This document shows, in pieces, positions 46,109-58,062 of a stretch of DNA of 64,000 nt; the first letter of the stretch is position 1, and each line of letters starts with the position of its first letter. Both the position numbers and the translations under genes were made by a program. Origin of the DNA: Taxawa tesnikishii (nom. ined.) (Eukaryota; Ascomycota; Dothideomycetes; Dothideales); NCBI GenBank assembly GCA_030247885.1, contig JAPDRO010000002.1, positions 682,001 through 746,000 of the forward strand, given 5' to 3'. A model generated the notes under the pieces. That model ran no database searches, was not told the DNA's origin, and saw only the letters and a program-made list of their open reading frames with translations.

Positions 46109-49043
46109 ATGTCGACATTTGTCTGCAGCTTGTAGGTCAATCACTAACCGCCATCTGTACATGTTCCAGATCGTTTCAGCAGTCTAACGGCCTGCCCAGA
46201 TTCCTACCATATACGGTCAACTTCCACGATGAAGCAAAGGCCGAACGTTTGCCGCCTCCGGCACGGCCAGGGCCAAAGAGACTCACCAGCCACATGCCCT
46301 CAACTCTGAACTTGAAGGAGAAGGCAAGCCTCTTCGACGGGCCGACTCCCCCAGTGACGCCTTCGGAGTCCAAGCGCGAGGAGTTCTTCTCCCAATTCGG
46401 ACCTGACCGAGCAAGCTACTTCTCGAAACCAAATGATCCCCGTTCACTGGTTCGCAGCGATGCACTTCTGCCGGATTGGGGCGTCGGCGCTCAGTTCTTC
46501 AATCAACCAAAGTCACGTGCTGGACCTTTGCCTTCCGGTAACATTCTAGACTACATGAAGCCCCACGCACCCGAATCATCCGCACAGAGGAGACCTACTG
46601 CGGGCAGGTCCGCCCGCCAAAGCAGTCCTCATTCCACCATGTCCTTCGAGGGCAAGGAGTGGACGGTCGAGCCGGCCGTTCAGGGCAATGGCGGCCTCAC
46701 TAATGCTATCCGAGCCACGATGAACACTGAGGCCGGTCTAGAGAAGTATTGGGTCGGCACGCTGGGTTTTCCTACGGATTCTCTGGTCGAAGGCCGGAAG
46801 AAAGAGATCCACGAGAAGCTCGAAAGCGAGTATGAAGCACTCACTGTCTTCTCGAGCGACAAGGACATGGATGGTCACTACGCCCACTACTGCAAGATGA
46901 TCCTGTGGCCCGTGTTCCACTACCAAATTCCGGACCACCCGAAGAGCAAAGCTTACGAAGATCATTCCTGGAAATTCTACAAGCAAGTGAACCAGGACTT
47001 CGCGGATAAGGTTATTTCCAGCTACAAGCGCGGAGACATCATATGGGTGCATGACTATCATCTGCTGCTTGTCCCAGGGATGATCCGTAAGAAGCTCCCA
47101 GACGCGCAAATCGGCTTCTTCCTGCACACTGCCTTCCCGTCGTCCGAGGTTTTCCGCTGCCTGTCCACCCGGAAAGAATTACTCGAGGGTATGCTAGGCG
47201 CAAATCTTGTTGCCTTCCAGACTAGAGAATACGCCCAACACTTTCTGCAGACCTGCGCTCGTCTCCTCATTGTCGAAGCTACTACCGAGGGCGTGCAACT
47301 CGAAGACCGCTTCGTCAATGTCATTTACCAGTCCATTGGCATCGATCCGGATGCGATGACTCTTGCGAGGAACGACCCGGACGTACAGGAATGGATTAGT
47401 GTGCTACAGGAGAGATACAAGGGAAAGCGTTTGATTGTCGCTCGCGACAAGCTCGACCATATTCGTGGAGTCCGTCAGAAGCTGCTTGCTTTTGAGCTGT
47501 TCCTGAACAAGTATCCGGAGTGGCGCAATAATGTTGTACTGCTTCAAGTAGCCACGTCGACGACCGAGAACAGCGAGTTGTTGGCCACCGTGTCGGATAT
47601 CCACACCCGCATCGACTCTGTTCACTCAAACCTTGCCCACCAACCGTTGGTTTTCCTGCAGCAGGACATATCCTTTTCCCAGTACCTCGCCCTGTTGACA
47701 GTCGCCGACGCGCTCATGATTACGTCTCTCCGCGAAGGGATGAACCTGACTCCGCATGAGTTCATCATCTGCCAGGACGGCAAGGCCACCGAACAGAGAT
47801 ATGGTCCTGTCATTCTGAGCGAGTTTACGGGCAGTGCAGCTATTCTTGGAGACGGCGTCATCTCTGTGAACCCCTGGGATTATCAGAATACTGCTGAGTC
47901 TATCAAGCGTGCTTTGGAAATGTCCGGCGAGGAAAAGGAGCGTCGATACAACAAGCTCCGTCGTATAGTCCTCCATCAGACCGGTGTCTACTGGGCTGAG
48001 CGGCTTATGACCCAGCTGGAAGAGGTGCACAATGAACAGTTCAAGCGTCACGCCTTGTCGATCCCTCGGCTCAATGTGAGCAACCTGGTCGAGAAGTACA
48101 AGAGTGCGGAACGCAGACTGTTCATCCTGGACTACGAAGGCACTCTCGCCTCGTACGGTCCTGATTCCAGCGTTGTGCTCACTTCTCCACAGCGGGTCTT
48201 GGACACACTCAACGATGTCCTCTCCGATCGAAAGAACATGGTCTACGTCATGTCGGCGCGCAAGCCAGAGGAGGTCCAACGTCTTTTCCACCAGGTCCCG
48301 TCCATCGGCTTGATCGCCGAAAACGGCTGCTTCCTGCGCGAATACGGCGTGCCCGAGACCGACTGGATCGCTTTCCTCGACCTTGAGAAGCAGGAAAAGT
48401 GGAAGCATGAGGTCAGAGGTGTGCTACAGTACTACGCAGACCGCATCGAATATTCCTGGGTTGAGGAGCGCCACTGTTCGCTCGTGTTGCACTACGAGAA
48501 GAGTCCGGACATGGAATCAGCGCGTGCTCAAGCCGGCGACTGTGCCAATCACATCAACGACTCGTGCGACATGTACCGTGTGCACGCCGTTCCTGTCGAG
48601 CACGCCCTGCTCATCGAGCCAATGGACTGGAGTAAGGGCTCTGCAGCCACGCACATCTTCGACCGTTTGCGCGAAAAGAATGTCGAAGGCAACGGTATGA
48701 AGATGCCGGACTGGGTCTTTGTTGCTGGCGATGACCGCGAAGACGAGGTCATCTTCCGTTGGGCTAATGAGAAAGGCCGCTCTGGCCTTTTTAAGAACGT
48801 GACGACTGTGAGCGTGGGAAAGAGGAACACAGAGGCCGAGACGACGCTGACGCAGGGCACGACTGGTGAGTTTGTTTTCTCTGTTTATGTTACAATCTGT
48901 TCTCACTATGCGACATGTACTAACCTTGCCCTCCTTCAGGTCTCATCACCACCTTACAGAAGCTCGCGAGAGCATCTGCGGACGACAGCTCAAACTCGCC
49001 AGACTACTTTAGCGGAAGGAAGTCCGCCATCGACGCCGCGTAA
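46109..49043 (+). CDS. Trehalose-6-phosphate synthase/phosphatase complex, regulatory subunit (TPS3/TSL1-like)
   Basis: Exons 46109-46131, 46200-48865 and 48940-49043; 930 aa, frame intact. The 23-nt first exon (MSTFVCS) joins to LFLPYTVNFHDE, as in Aspergillus TslA-like proteins. A disordered region (to about residue 170) precedes a GT20 domain (WPVFHYQIPD, IIWVHDYHLLLVPGMIRKK, GFFLHTAFPSSEVFRC, SLREGMNLTPHEF) and a HAD phosphatase-like domain. The HAD nucleophile motif reads LFILDYEGTL: Asp652 is present but the second Asp of DxD is Glu654, which should abolish phosphatase activity. GT20 also has HTA where active synthases have HTP. Both features fit the non-catalytic TPS3/TSL1 subunit that stabilises the synthase complex in the cytosol. 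TPS2-type active phosphatase is the main alternative and is disfavoured by Glu654. Confidence 0.92.
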
Positions 49044-50877
49044 AACAGTGTTGTTTCTGTGTTACGCGATCCCATTTCGTCGGTTTCTCTGCCTTCAAGA
49101 CTTATGCATGACGATACCCGGTACATGACTCTTCGGCGTACATGCGCATGGGATCGAAGCAGCTTTCAGTTAGGCGTCCGTTGGTGTCATCTACGGTCTT
49201 TTACTTAGCTTTGCTTTTCCCCTCATGTATCCTTAGCGGGCTATTATCATCTACAGGCCTAACGCCACGTTGCTGTTTCTGTGTTCTTTAAGATGATCGC
49301 CATGTTAAAGTTGCCAATCATGTCTGGCCGGATTTAAGTTTCTATTGAGTGACTGTTGATGTTCCGATACGGACCATGCCAAGGAATATAGAGTAGATAC
49401 GGTGCCTGATCGTGGTATGGGGTTGTATATGCGTTGCCCCTGCCAAGACAGCGATTTCTACAATCACTCCAGATGTATGACAGACCACAATGGCCTTACA
49501 TCAAGCCAAAAAGTTACATGTATCCTGTGCTTGTATACGACTGACTTGTCGTGCGTGGACGTAGTTAGGTCTCACTGTGGCAAATACCTACAGACGGCGG
49601 TGAACTTTCGGATATGTTCACAAACCGACAACTAGTTTTCTTGTATGGTTGTACAGGATACTTCAAGAACCGCAAGTCTTGCAACGAACAGCATCTTAAC
49701 TGTGCAGATTGTTGCATGGGCCCGCTATGGGAAGGGAACACAGGGGGACCACGTATATGATTCATATACGATAGCCGGTGTCAATCCTCTGTTCCTACAT
49801 GATACGATCACATATCACTCGTAAAGCCTGTGCTTCACGCACGTGCAAGCTAACGAGTTTTCGAGCTTCAAAGCCGGCATTGGCTGATTTGACCTGCGGC
49901 AGCCAACGTCCTATCGCCGTCAGAGAGAAAAAATTCGTGCCCTGTCTGTCGTACACTAACCTGCTAGACCGACTCGATGCAGTACGGTTTCGTCCAGTTC
50001 CAACTTAGTAGGGAATTGTCTCGCCGGCACGCCATTGATGGCTGACATGTTCGAGTTCTGGGCTTGAGGGATCAGAAGGGTTCACTTGGTTGGAGGAACC
50101 CCTAGGAAACCCACGTTTGACCTGAATTGCCCCAAAAGGCGATGAACAATCTTCTAACGACACGACAAGAGATATACGATTTTGTAGTTCCTCGCCTTCA
50201 ACGGTAGACAATGACAAACGCCTGAAAGGTTGGTCATCTTAGATAGATGTCTCTCTTGTAGTGATTATTGACATCTATGGTTGTTTGGGAAAGAAGGAAC
50301 TACATGCCGTGGAAAGTGTAAGAATGCTAGGTTACTCTTTTCAGCGAGCAGATGAGGCGGCTAAGACCGGCGCATACGCAAGTCATATGATGGATCGCGT
50401 GATTTGTTATATACACGTGATATGACGGCCGGCGTTCATTCCGGTCTACATGTCTGCTCGCTGCTGAGTAGGAATGGGTTTGTTTCCTCCAAGCGAAGAG
50501 CAACCATTACAGCATTTTGCGGAAAGATCGCGCGAGGATGCAAGATGGAGCGAAAGGAGCATAACTTCTGTCGAATGGTCGTTACTCCACGCACGCTCAG
50601 TCATCTATAGCGATCACGATTCACTTTGTTTTGCAGGAAGGTACAACTTGAACTTGAACGATAGGAACCTCCCCTGCCGCTCTCTTACATACAAGAGGTT
50701 GCGCCTGCCTAGGGGCGAGTGACCGACCTAGTATGATTTCGACATAGGCGTCCTCGAGACGCGTCGCGACGAGGGAGGGGAGTTTTTGTTCGCGCTGGTG
50801 ACTCGAACTCTAACCTGCTGGGTCGGGGTAGTAGAGATTCCGGTCCCACCGCTTCACTTTCCGCCGATATCTGGTGC
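49044..50877. other. Intergenic, no gene seen
   Basis: 1.83 kb between two converging genes (TPS3-like on plus, unknown protein on minus). Moderately AT-rich relative to flanking exons, with only short spurious open frames. A TCGAACTC motif near 50805 was tested for a minus-strand tRNA and rejected. Confidence 0.5.
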
Positions 50878-51665
50878 TCAGCTTCCCAGTTCATCTTCAA
50901 TCGCGTCATCTTGTTTTCTGCGTGTTCTGGTTTCTGAATCTAAAGCTCTGCAGGCGCTCATCAGGATGCCTGTCGTCCGGTCATTCCAAATCTGTTCAGC
51001 ATCTCCCATAGCTGAGTCCCACTCGGTTTCATCGTCCACCGGCATGATGAAACGGCATCGCGAGTAAGTATCAATGAGGATGACAGCTCCTTTCAGGTCG
51101 TCAGATTCCGGAAACCCCGCTTCACTCCAAAGCTCACTCGAGCTTTCAGGCGCAGGAACAACCGGCAGGATTCGATCCAGCAAGCGCAGCGCAGCACTTG
51201 CAGAGCGCATTGGCATCGCTGTTAATGCTAGGCCCTGTAGACTGGGAGATATATCGTACAGGGATTGCATGAGCGTGCTGGCTGCTGTGAGTGTTCCGTC
51301 CAGCAGTCCGTAATGGACACCTACCACAAATGTTCGTAGTGTTCATTAATATCCCTCACGAGATACAGCAGCACGATTGAGCGTCCTGGATTAAACTGTG
51401 TGTAGTTTGCCGTGACAAAGAGACGTGAGAAGGCAAGCTCTTGAAGGAAGCCAATGGCGTCGAAGTGCAAAGCGTCCTGGACCGGAATCAACCCCAGTGC
51501 TCTGGACTCGTCTTCTTTCCTCGTTCTCTTTGGCCATAGTTGAACTCTGGCATGAGGTGGCGCTTCGAAGTCTGCGTCTTCGACATCGGACAAGCTCAAC
51601 GCCCGTTTTCTTGAAGGCTGTTTCCTTCTCGGATGCTCGTCGTCAACATCCATCAAGTTCGCCAT
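50878..51665 (-). CDS. Uncharacterised protein, no family recognised
   Basis: Single exon. The start ATG gives MANLMDVDDEHPRRKQPSRK, a basic patch that may be a nuclear localisation signal, then DVEDADFEAPPHARVQLWPK, a folded-looking middle (FDAIGFLQELAFSRLFVTAN, RSIVLLYLVRDINEHYEH), VHYGLLDGTLTAASTLMQSL, LQGLALTAMPMRSASAALRL and an acidic/charged C-terminus. The frame breaks at AAA 51328-51330 (minus TTT): one more T links HYEH to FVVGVHYGLLDG and opens one frame of 262 aa. Codon use and amino-acid composition are like those of the neighbours on both sides of the break, which supports a real gene. Function unknown; no membrane span or signal peptide seen. Confidence 0.72.
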
Positions 51666-51978
51666 GACAGAATCACACAAAACTCGTACCGTCCAGTGCA
51701 AAGGCTCAGATCAGGACTCGGTGCAACAATGGCAAAGTAGTAAGAAAACGCCGTATACTGTAGAACGAATTCCAGGGCCAGCGGCAGGAAAGTGATTCCT
51801 TGCGCAGATGCCATGGGATTTGGCGCCACATCCCATCAGATCTGCAATCTATGGCCACTCTATAGCGCTGAACTTCCGCTGCCGACTTTCAGGTCAAACT
51901 CGATCACGCGCGTGCAAGCATATGGTAGACAAGAGACACGTAATAATGCGAAACGCAAAGCTTCACCCTCCGCGCTAA
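51666..51978. promoter_or_regulatory. Divergent region between the unknown gene and ATG5
   Basis: 313 nt between two start codons pointing away from each other, so both promoters are expected here. No specific element was identified. Confidence 0.5.
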
Positions 51979-53196
51979 ATGCCTACCGCAACCGGCTTGG
52001 CCCAACTGCAGAACAAAGTCTGGGCTGGCTCTCTGCCTCTCGAGATCAGGCTTGCGACAGCCGACTGTAGAACCTATGACCAGACCGATCCATACTTGGT
52101 GCGTGACAACCCTCTTCTCTACAACCACCGTCGCCTGTCTGACACTCAAGCTTCCAGATACATGTCCCGCGTCTGTCCTATCTACCTTTTCTCTTGTCGC
52201 AACTGCACGGCTTCTTCGCCAAGTCCCTGATCAATCCAAGCCTACAGCCGCACGAGGCATGGCTATCCTTCGAAAACGTCCCGCTCAAGTGGCACTATCC
52301 CGTCGGCCTGCTGTATGACCTCTTCTCCGGAGCACAGCCTGCCAAACAGGAGGATCCCGAGGCTATATCCGCAAGTACACTGAAGAGCCAGGTGGCATAT
52401 GGTGTTGAAGAAGCAGCGGAAGACGCAGAAGTCTTGCCGTGGAAATTGACAGTGCACTATACCGAGTTCCCGGACGAGCAGCTCGTACGACTTGATTCGG
52501 GAGGGAAAGTGCTGCTGGACTTCTACGTGAACAGCGTCAAAGAGGTTGGCATTACTCGAAGCACGACGGTTTGCGGCGGGGCTGATACCACGATTCCAGG
52601 CTGATTTCACCAGAAATGGTACAGCAAGAGTAGTCATGTCACTAAGCAGAGACGACTCAACTTCGCTTTGGCACTCCGTCCAGACACGTACGTTGAACAA
52701 CCCTTATGAGGATCCATTTGAGCAAGCTAATCAACTTCTCCCTGCAGATAACCTGAACCTCTTCAACAGCGTTAACAACAAGCTGCTAAATCCTCCCGGT
52801 TCAGCTCTTCGCCACATCCCAATGAAAGTCTATCTACCGACCGTACCTACTCCAGCCGGCGGCTCGGCTGCCGAAATGCCCCAACCGGGCAGCATTCGCG
52901 TAGTTCAGAGCCTCGTTGCACCTCAGACTTCTTCCAGTAGGTGGATGTTCGATGCTCAAAAGCTATGAGGAGTGGTTACTAATGCGTGTCCTGTCTCCTT
53001 AGAACAACCACAAACTCTAGGCACAGCCCTTAATGCTCTGCTACCGACAGTTTTTCCAAGCCGTCGCAATCCTGTGCTTGCTTATCCGATGCTGCATGGA
53101 GCGGCGGTCCCAATGGCTGCGGGTGTCGAAGATCTTTGCCGTGCTGCGAGTTACGCTGATGGATTTCTGCATATTGCAGTAGTGATGTTGAGTTGA
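51979..53196 (+). CDS. ATG5: Autophagy protein 5
   Basis: Five exons: 51979-52098, 52158-52544, 52600-52687, 52748-52936 and 53003-53196; frame intact, 325 aa. The start MPTATGLAQLQNKVWAGSLP leads to PLEIRLATADCRTYDQTDPY, then IHVPRLSYLPFLLSQLHGFF and EAWLSFENVPLKWHYPVGLL. The ATG12 acceptor lysine is in YVNSVKEADFTRNGTA (Lys at about 168); an intron falls directly after VKE. NLFNSVNNKLLNPPGSALRH, QTLGTALNALLPTVFPSRRN and HGAAVPMAAGVEDLCRAASY with YADGFLHIAVVML complete the second ubiquitin-like fold. Conjugated to ATG12 and bound to ATG16 it acts as E3 for ATG8 lipidation on the phagophore. All four introns are 55-66 nt and join in frame. Confidence 0.96.
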
Positions 53197-53561
53197 ACAT
53201 GACTTTACTTCCACAGTGGCGTCTAAGCTAGGCGTTGTATACCACCGATCGTTCTACTGACCGTCAATATGGGGATAAGGTTCACGCTCTGAGCTAGGAC
53301 GCATATGACAGTGGTACATCGTCGCTTAGCAGTGTATTCAACAACGGGCTTGCTATATCGTCTCGGTGCTCTGCCGAAGGCGCATTCGATTGAACTCAAT
53401 TGAACTCGGCGTGCCCTCAGCAGAGAGATTGGGACTCGGATAGTTTTCGATGAACAACGCAGAGTCGAGCATGAAGCGACGCTCTTGCCTCTTCGCACCA
53501 CTTGAGAGTGTGGGCGATGCGACCAAGTCGTGCATACTCGCTCACCGGACCGAGGATGCGA
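53197..53561. other. Convergent 3' region, ATG5 and CSA-like gene
   Basis: 365 nt; no gene recognised. The two stop codons face each other, so both terminators lie here. Confidence 0.55.
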
Positions 53562-55062
53562 TCAGGTGAAAGTGACTTTCCGCTTGGTCAAGCTGCTGAT
53601 GATGTCATCCAACTCGTCGCGCTTGCGTTTCTGTTCCTTAACTTGGCTGTCTTCATCTCCACCATCAGCCTCAGACTCATCTTCGTTCAAAGCATCCTCC
53701 CACGTTCGAGGCTTCCAGCAACGAATACTACCATCCGTATGCGCAGAGTAAAGTTCGACACGATGAGCGCGGAAAGTCAAGTCTGTAGTCCTGTTCACCA
53801 CATTTCGCACCCCGGCGCCGGCACCGATCGTCGTGTGTGTGGCGGCGTACGACGGTGTCCGCAGCCGTGAAGTGAACTTGCCAGTATGTAGCTCATACAC
53901 CAGAAGTTCTCGCGGATTTGGAAAGATCAAGAGCTCCCTTTCCGGACCCGTGAGGTAAGTAGGCGTCACCACAGGCGTGAGTTTTGATGGGTGACTGTTG
54001 CGCACGGCGGGCCCGAAATTCGTAAGGGTGTTCGCTCCTGTATCAGTGTCCCAAACCCAGATCCTGTTGTCGTGTCCGCAGGAGACCATGTAGTGACCAG
54101 ACTCTGCCCAGGTGAGGCCATTGACAGGACCATTGTGCGCTTTGCCACGCTCACGGGCTCGCATTCCACCGCCACGTCCAGTGACTCCGAGGCTATCGTC
54201 CATGTCGAGTACTCCCAAACTGCTTGCACTTCGGCGTATGTCCCATAAACGAATGGCTCCATCGCTGCCTCCGCTAGCAAGGACGTGCTCGTGCTTGGGA
54301 TGCCAGGATACTGTCAACACCATGCCACCATGGCCGGCTAATGAATGCGTGCTAGCTCCCGATCTCAAGTCCACAAGCCGTACAGCGGGGTGCTGGGTGG
54401 CGCAGGCGACTAGTAAGTGTGATGCCACCGGCGACAACGCGTGAGAGTAAACAACAGATGCTAGGTCGAAGCTCGCCGAAGCGGCGAGCGTCTCGGATGA
54501 GAACACTTTCAAGGTGTGGTCGTAACTGCTAGTCAGAAAAGCCAGGGAGTCGAATGGGTAGAATGAGGCATGGGTTATACCAAAGTTAGCTGTGGTTGAC
54601 GTCCTGTAAACGAAGAGCAGTCAGCAGCGTACACCTTGAACGTCGGATGGCTCACCTTGGGATATAGCCAAGCGGCTTGTACACGATATTCTCGCTGTTC
54701 AAGTCCGAGGCTTCAAGGTCCCATATCCCGACTGAAGAGTCGGCGCCGCCCGACAGAAGACTGCCCTATAGTCAGACGAACTTCGCAATAACAGCAGATG
54801 ACAGGCTGTCAACGCACTATCTCCCTTCGAATTTATCGACTGTGATGGCGTTTACACCGGCCGGGTGAGCAAGCCCGGCTTTTGGCTGGCCGTATGCGCT
54901 CCCATGTTCGTTCGGGTCCGGATCGAGTCCTGCGACTCCGTTGACGGAAAAGGTAACGTCAGACGCCGGCTGAATTGCATGAAGCAAACGTGTGTTCTGC
55001 GAGCGCGCAAATGCTTGGGGACTGATGGTGCCCAAGGCACGGTTAAGGAGGAACGAGTTCAT
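53562..55062 (-). CDS. ERCC8/CSA-like WD40 repeat protein (transcription-coupled repair)
   Basis: Exons 55062-54818, 54760-54656 and 54603-53562; frame intact, 463 aa. The start MNSFLLNRALGTISPQAFAR is followed by AGVNAITVDKFEGRYLLSGG, joined across the first intron. WD repeats include ADSSVGIWDLEAS, LAFLTSSYDHTLKVFSSETL, a CSA signature VYSHALSPVASHLLVACAT, VLTVSWHPKHEHVLASGGSD with GAIRLWDIRR, AHNGPVNGLTWAESGHYMVS, and ELYSAHTDGSIRCWKPRTWE. The spacing and the SH-SPVA and HNG-VNGL motifs match human ERCC8 and S. pombe Ckn1, substrate receptors of a CRL4 ubiquitin ligase acting on stalled RNA polymerase II. A charged tail with KRKRDELDDIISSLTKRK is fungal. The first intron has tandem acceptors 5 nt apart; only the distal one restores EGRYLLSGG. 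Confidence 0.88.
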
Positions 55063-55689
55063 TCAGAGCGGCGCATGACTGCAACGTGGAGGTTGCTCCT
55101 GCACATCCCACCGCAGAACCCACCGCCTTAGCTCAGAGTAGAGTATAGAGCACAAAGAAAGTGTATGTGCCTTGATTGTATGACTGATAGGCTGAACTAA
55201 GCGGTGTACGCTTCTGATGTAGCCGTGCCGCACCCAGCCGGCCAGGCCCCTCGGTGGAACGTTGTGACGTCAGCTGCGCGGACAACAGTGAGGGCGAGCG
55301 TGAAAGCGAAGCCTCCGTTGTTTCGCCATGTGGCATATGGCATATGGCATGGCACTGTTGACAATCCCATCCTCCCCTCGTTCAGCGTCGGATACTTACC
55401 TTTGTCGAGCTTGCGCAGCGAAACAACGGTGTAACTGTCATGACGCGTTTTCGAATGAGACGGACTAGCAATTCGATCGAGGAATACGAAGAATGTTTCT
55501 GAAAAAGGTTGGTTAAGGATGCTTGCAAGCATGACTGAACAAACAGCTTTTTGCAAGCGAAGAGCAGTCACGTGCTAGCAGATCTACCCGCTGTTTGTTG
55601 CTCATCGACCAACGACAACCAGGCTTCCTCATTTCACAACAGATACACGACATCGATTCTCGGCAGTTGTCTGGTTGTGAACCAGCGTC
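55063..55689. promoter_or_regulatory. Divergent region between CSA-like gene and unknown gene
   Basis: 627 nt between two divergent start codons; should contain both promoters. No gene or named element recognised. A direct GGCATAT duplication (CATATGGCATATGGCATGG) lies at about 55333-55352. Confidence 0.45.
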
Positions 55690-56446
55690 ATGCCTAGAAC
55701 AGCGCCCACACGCTCAAGCTCGAGAAAGGGCCACTACACTGTTCCCTTGAAAGACGCTCCACCGCCGACCGCTACAAACGTACCTACACGCAAACGCAAA
55801 GCCTCTGTGTTTGATGCAGTAGCAGGTACGTGGCTAAGCTTATGGGCTCCAGAGATGTTGTATTGAAGACGTCATAGCAAGAGTTGGCTATGAATCTTTC
55901 CTACCCAGCGCCCAGCACTCCTCGAAATATCGAGATACGCAGAGCGGCTCAACACAAGCTGTGCCCCCAGACGAAGTCCTCTTCAGACGGAAAGGAGCCC
56001 CGACACGCTATGAGGAAAACGACATCTATTTTGCGCACGACGATCTACGCGCCGGCCAGAAGCTACCCAATGCAGATCTGCTAAAGTGTCTGCATGCTTA
56101 CACATCAGACTTCTATTATTCCTCTGCTCGTAATCGCGGCAAGAAGCATTGGAGAAGCATGGATGAAACAGCGCTCTTGGCAATGGGCATTCTCTTAGAA
56201 GAAGCAGCCAAGCACGCCACCAAGGAATCCGGAGACCTTCCTTTCGTGGAGTGTGAAATGCTTGATCAAGGCATTCAAGACGAGGGCTATTGGGACGGTC
56301 AAGAATGGCGACGTGCTGTGCTCACCAAAAGGCCCCATCTAAGGAAAGCACCTCAGCAAGACACCTCCGCCACGGATAAACGTCCAAAGCCGCTGACCAT
56401 TGTCATCGAGGAAGATGCTCAGACCGGCCCGGGATGGATCTTATGA
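55690..56446 (+). CDS. Uncharacterised fungal protein, no named family
   Basis: Exons 55690-55825 and 55882-56446. The start gives a basic N-terminus (MPRTAPTRSSSRKGHYTVPL, VPTRKRKASVFDAVA), then ELAMNLSYPAPSTPRNIEIR, and a more conserved-looking core: PPDEVLFRRKGAPTRYEEND, IYFAHDDLRAGQKLPNADLL, KCLHAYTSDFYYSSARNRGK, SMDETALLAMGILLEEAAKH. The end reads IVIEEDAQTGPGWIL. The frame breaks at the C run 55974-55978; one more C links HKLCP to PDEVLFRRKG and gives 233 aa. The helical core with an acidic DETALLAMGILLEE segment recalls conserved ascomycete hypothetical proteins, possibly nuclear given the basic start, but no function can be given. Confidence 0.75.
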
Positions 56447-57180
56447 CGACTGCCATATCACACGCTTGCAGGGGTTTCATAAACTTAGTTGCGGTAACTC
56501 AACTTACCTCAATTTGTTTGCTCCGTAGGTTCGAGCTCAGAAGAATAACGGACTGAATTAGGTTTTAGTAGATGGAACGCTGTGAGAGAAGCGCCTAACG
56601 CCGGCCTTTCTACGGACACACAGTATTCGTACGGAGCTTCATGGCCCATCATCATGTTGGGACAGGTAGTAGGCGACACGAATGAAACGATGTCTTATTC
56701 TGGTCAACAGTCGTCTGCAACGCTGGTGCTAGAGAAACCAGAGCATGTACAATGAACACCAGCAGAGGGCGATGTCCGTTGCTCGCGGAACAAGGGAGGC
56801 ACTCCTGAAGAACAAGCGCAGATTTCCGACGCTTGCAGGCACGGAGCTATGGATAGCAGCAAGCACCAGTTCTAGTTTTGAGCGGCAATGCAGCAGACAC
56901 GGGTTTTGGATGGTCAAGGAGGTTGACCAATGTTCGAGTGATGTCATGCATCAAGCGATATTCATCACACCGTCTACTAGATCAGTGGCATCGTACGTCG
57001 CGCATGTGGCACGTTTGAAACACGACTCCAAACGAACGGATAGACTTGAGAAAACTTTGTTGAACTGCCATGGTGGGGAATCATGTGATGTTGGCAATAC
57101 TAGTGGATGAAAAGGATCCAGTACTCCATATGCTCCGGTGCAAGCGTGTTCATGCCGTTTACTTCGATCTGTCGCCACGA
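56447..57180. other. Intergenic, no supported gene
   Basis: 734 nt between converging genes. A plus-strand open stretch at 56745-57110 (121 codons) lacks recognisable motifs and is probably spurious. Confidence 0.45.
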
Positions 57181-57564
57181 TCAGTTAGCAATGGCCAAGT
57201 GAGGGAGGAGAAGGGGAAGAACGCACTGGTCATAAGCATCACCAAAGCAGTCCTTGCCAGACAGGCTGTGTTTACTCTGGGCGTGCTCATCAAGTGCCTG
57301 TATTGTCCCTTCAGTCAGGATTCCTCGCCCTTGCAGTCAGGCATTCCGTAGCATCTCACCTTCTTGTTGGTCGTCGACAGGAAGGCCTGAAAGCACTTGA
57401 CGCACTTCTGAGATTCCGTCAGTCATTCCCAATCCAAAATGATCAATATCCGCTCCTACCTTGTTCATCGCGGCGGCGTTGTCCTTCAGCTGAGACTTGG
57501 CCGCACCCTTCGCGTCTTTGGCATTGCGCTCACGCTTTTGCTGGGCCTTGGCTCCGTTGCCCAT
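57181..57564 (-). CDS. Small C2H2 zinc-finger protein (At2g23090-like / SERF-type N-terminus)
   Basis: Exons 57564-57460, 57407-57360 and 57297-57181; 89 aa. The start MGNGAKAQQKRERNAKDAKG then AAKSQLKDNAAAMNK is the hallmark basic N-terminus of this small eukaryotic family; the second exon supplies KCVKCFQAFLSTTNKK with the CxxC pair and the third ALDEHAQSKH with the Hx4H pair, so each half of the finger is on its own exon. The tail after DCFGDAYD is longer than the usual short ending and may be mis-spliced. The family is conserved from plants to fungi, but its role is unclear. All three introns junctions are phase 0. The gene is easy to miss because no single exon exceeds 40 codons. Confidence 0.82.
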
Positions 57565-58062
57565 TTTGGGAGTGATTCGAAGTGGTATCTAACGAGTGTG
57601 GAAGGCGGGGTATCTATGTTGGAACGCAGGGCAGTGAAGTGAGCACTAAAAGGGATGCGGAAAGCAAAAATCGTCGGTGGCGACACGTGCAAAAACGTTC
57701 TGGCTGGATTCGAGGCTGCTGATAAGCTTACATGGACAGACAAGCTTGCACCGCAATTCACTTCCTAACAACATTCCCGAATCACTCAAAACAATCATTA
57801 GGCACTAAAACGATGAACGTTCAAAGACCGCAACCGGCACAGTAATCCGGAACAGTTGGATAGTTTGTGTCTGAATGCTACAGCCACGCTATGCCTAATT
57901 GGGTAGTTGTAGCCTTGATTACCACAAATGCATGAACGCGACTTTGACTCCGTCTGAGGGGCGGCTTGCCCCGAATAGTGATGTCGTCCGCTACTTTCCC
58001 TGCTTACAACTGCAATTGTCGTATGTCGAGTCCTTCTTCCGAGATCATCAAACCCTGGGCCG
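57565..58062. other. Intergenic, upstream of small zinc-finger gene and 3' of NAS6
   Basis: 498 nt, both neighbours on the minus strand; no gene recognised. Confidence 0.5.

Noticed and set aside
47626-48408. 260-codon open frame antisense to the trehalose subunit
   Set aside because: Lies fully opposite conserved GT20/HAD exons and has no recognisable family.
50760-50860. Possible minus-strand tRNA around a GTTCGAGTC motif
   Set aside because: The five bases on either side of the would-be T loop do not pair, and no acceptor stem or anticodon arm can be drawn.
52545-52599. Apparent frame break in ATG5 after VKE
   Set aside because: A 55-nt intron (GTTGGC...TTCCAG) joins VKE to ADFTRNGTA exactly as in the family, so no sequence error is needed.
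56745-57110. 121-codon plus-strand open frame
   Set aside because: No motif, no introns, composition unlike the neighbours, and it lies between two converging genes.
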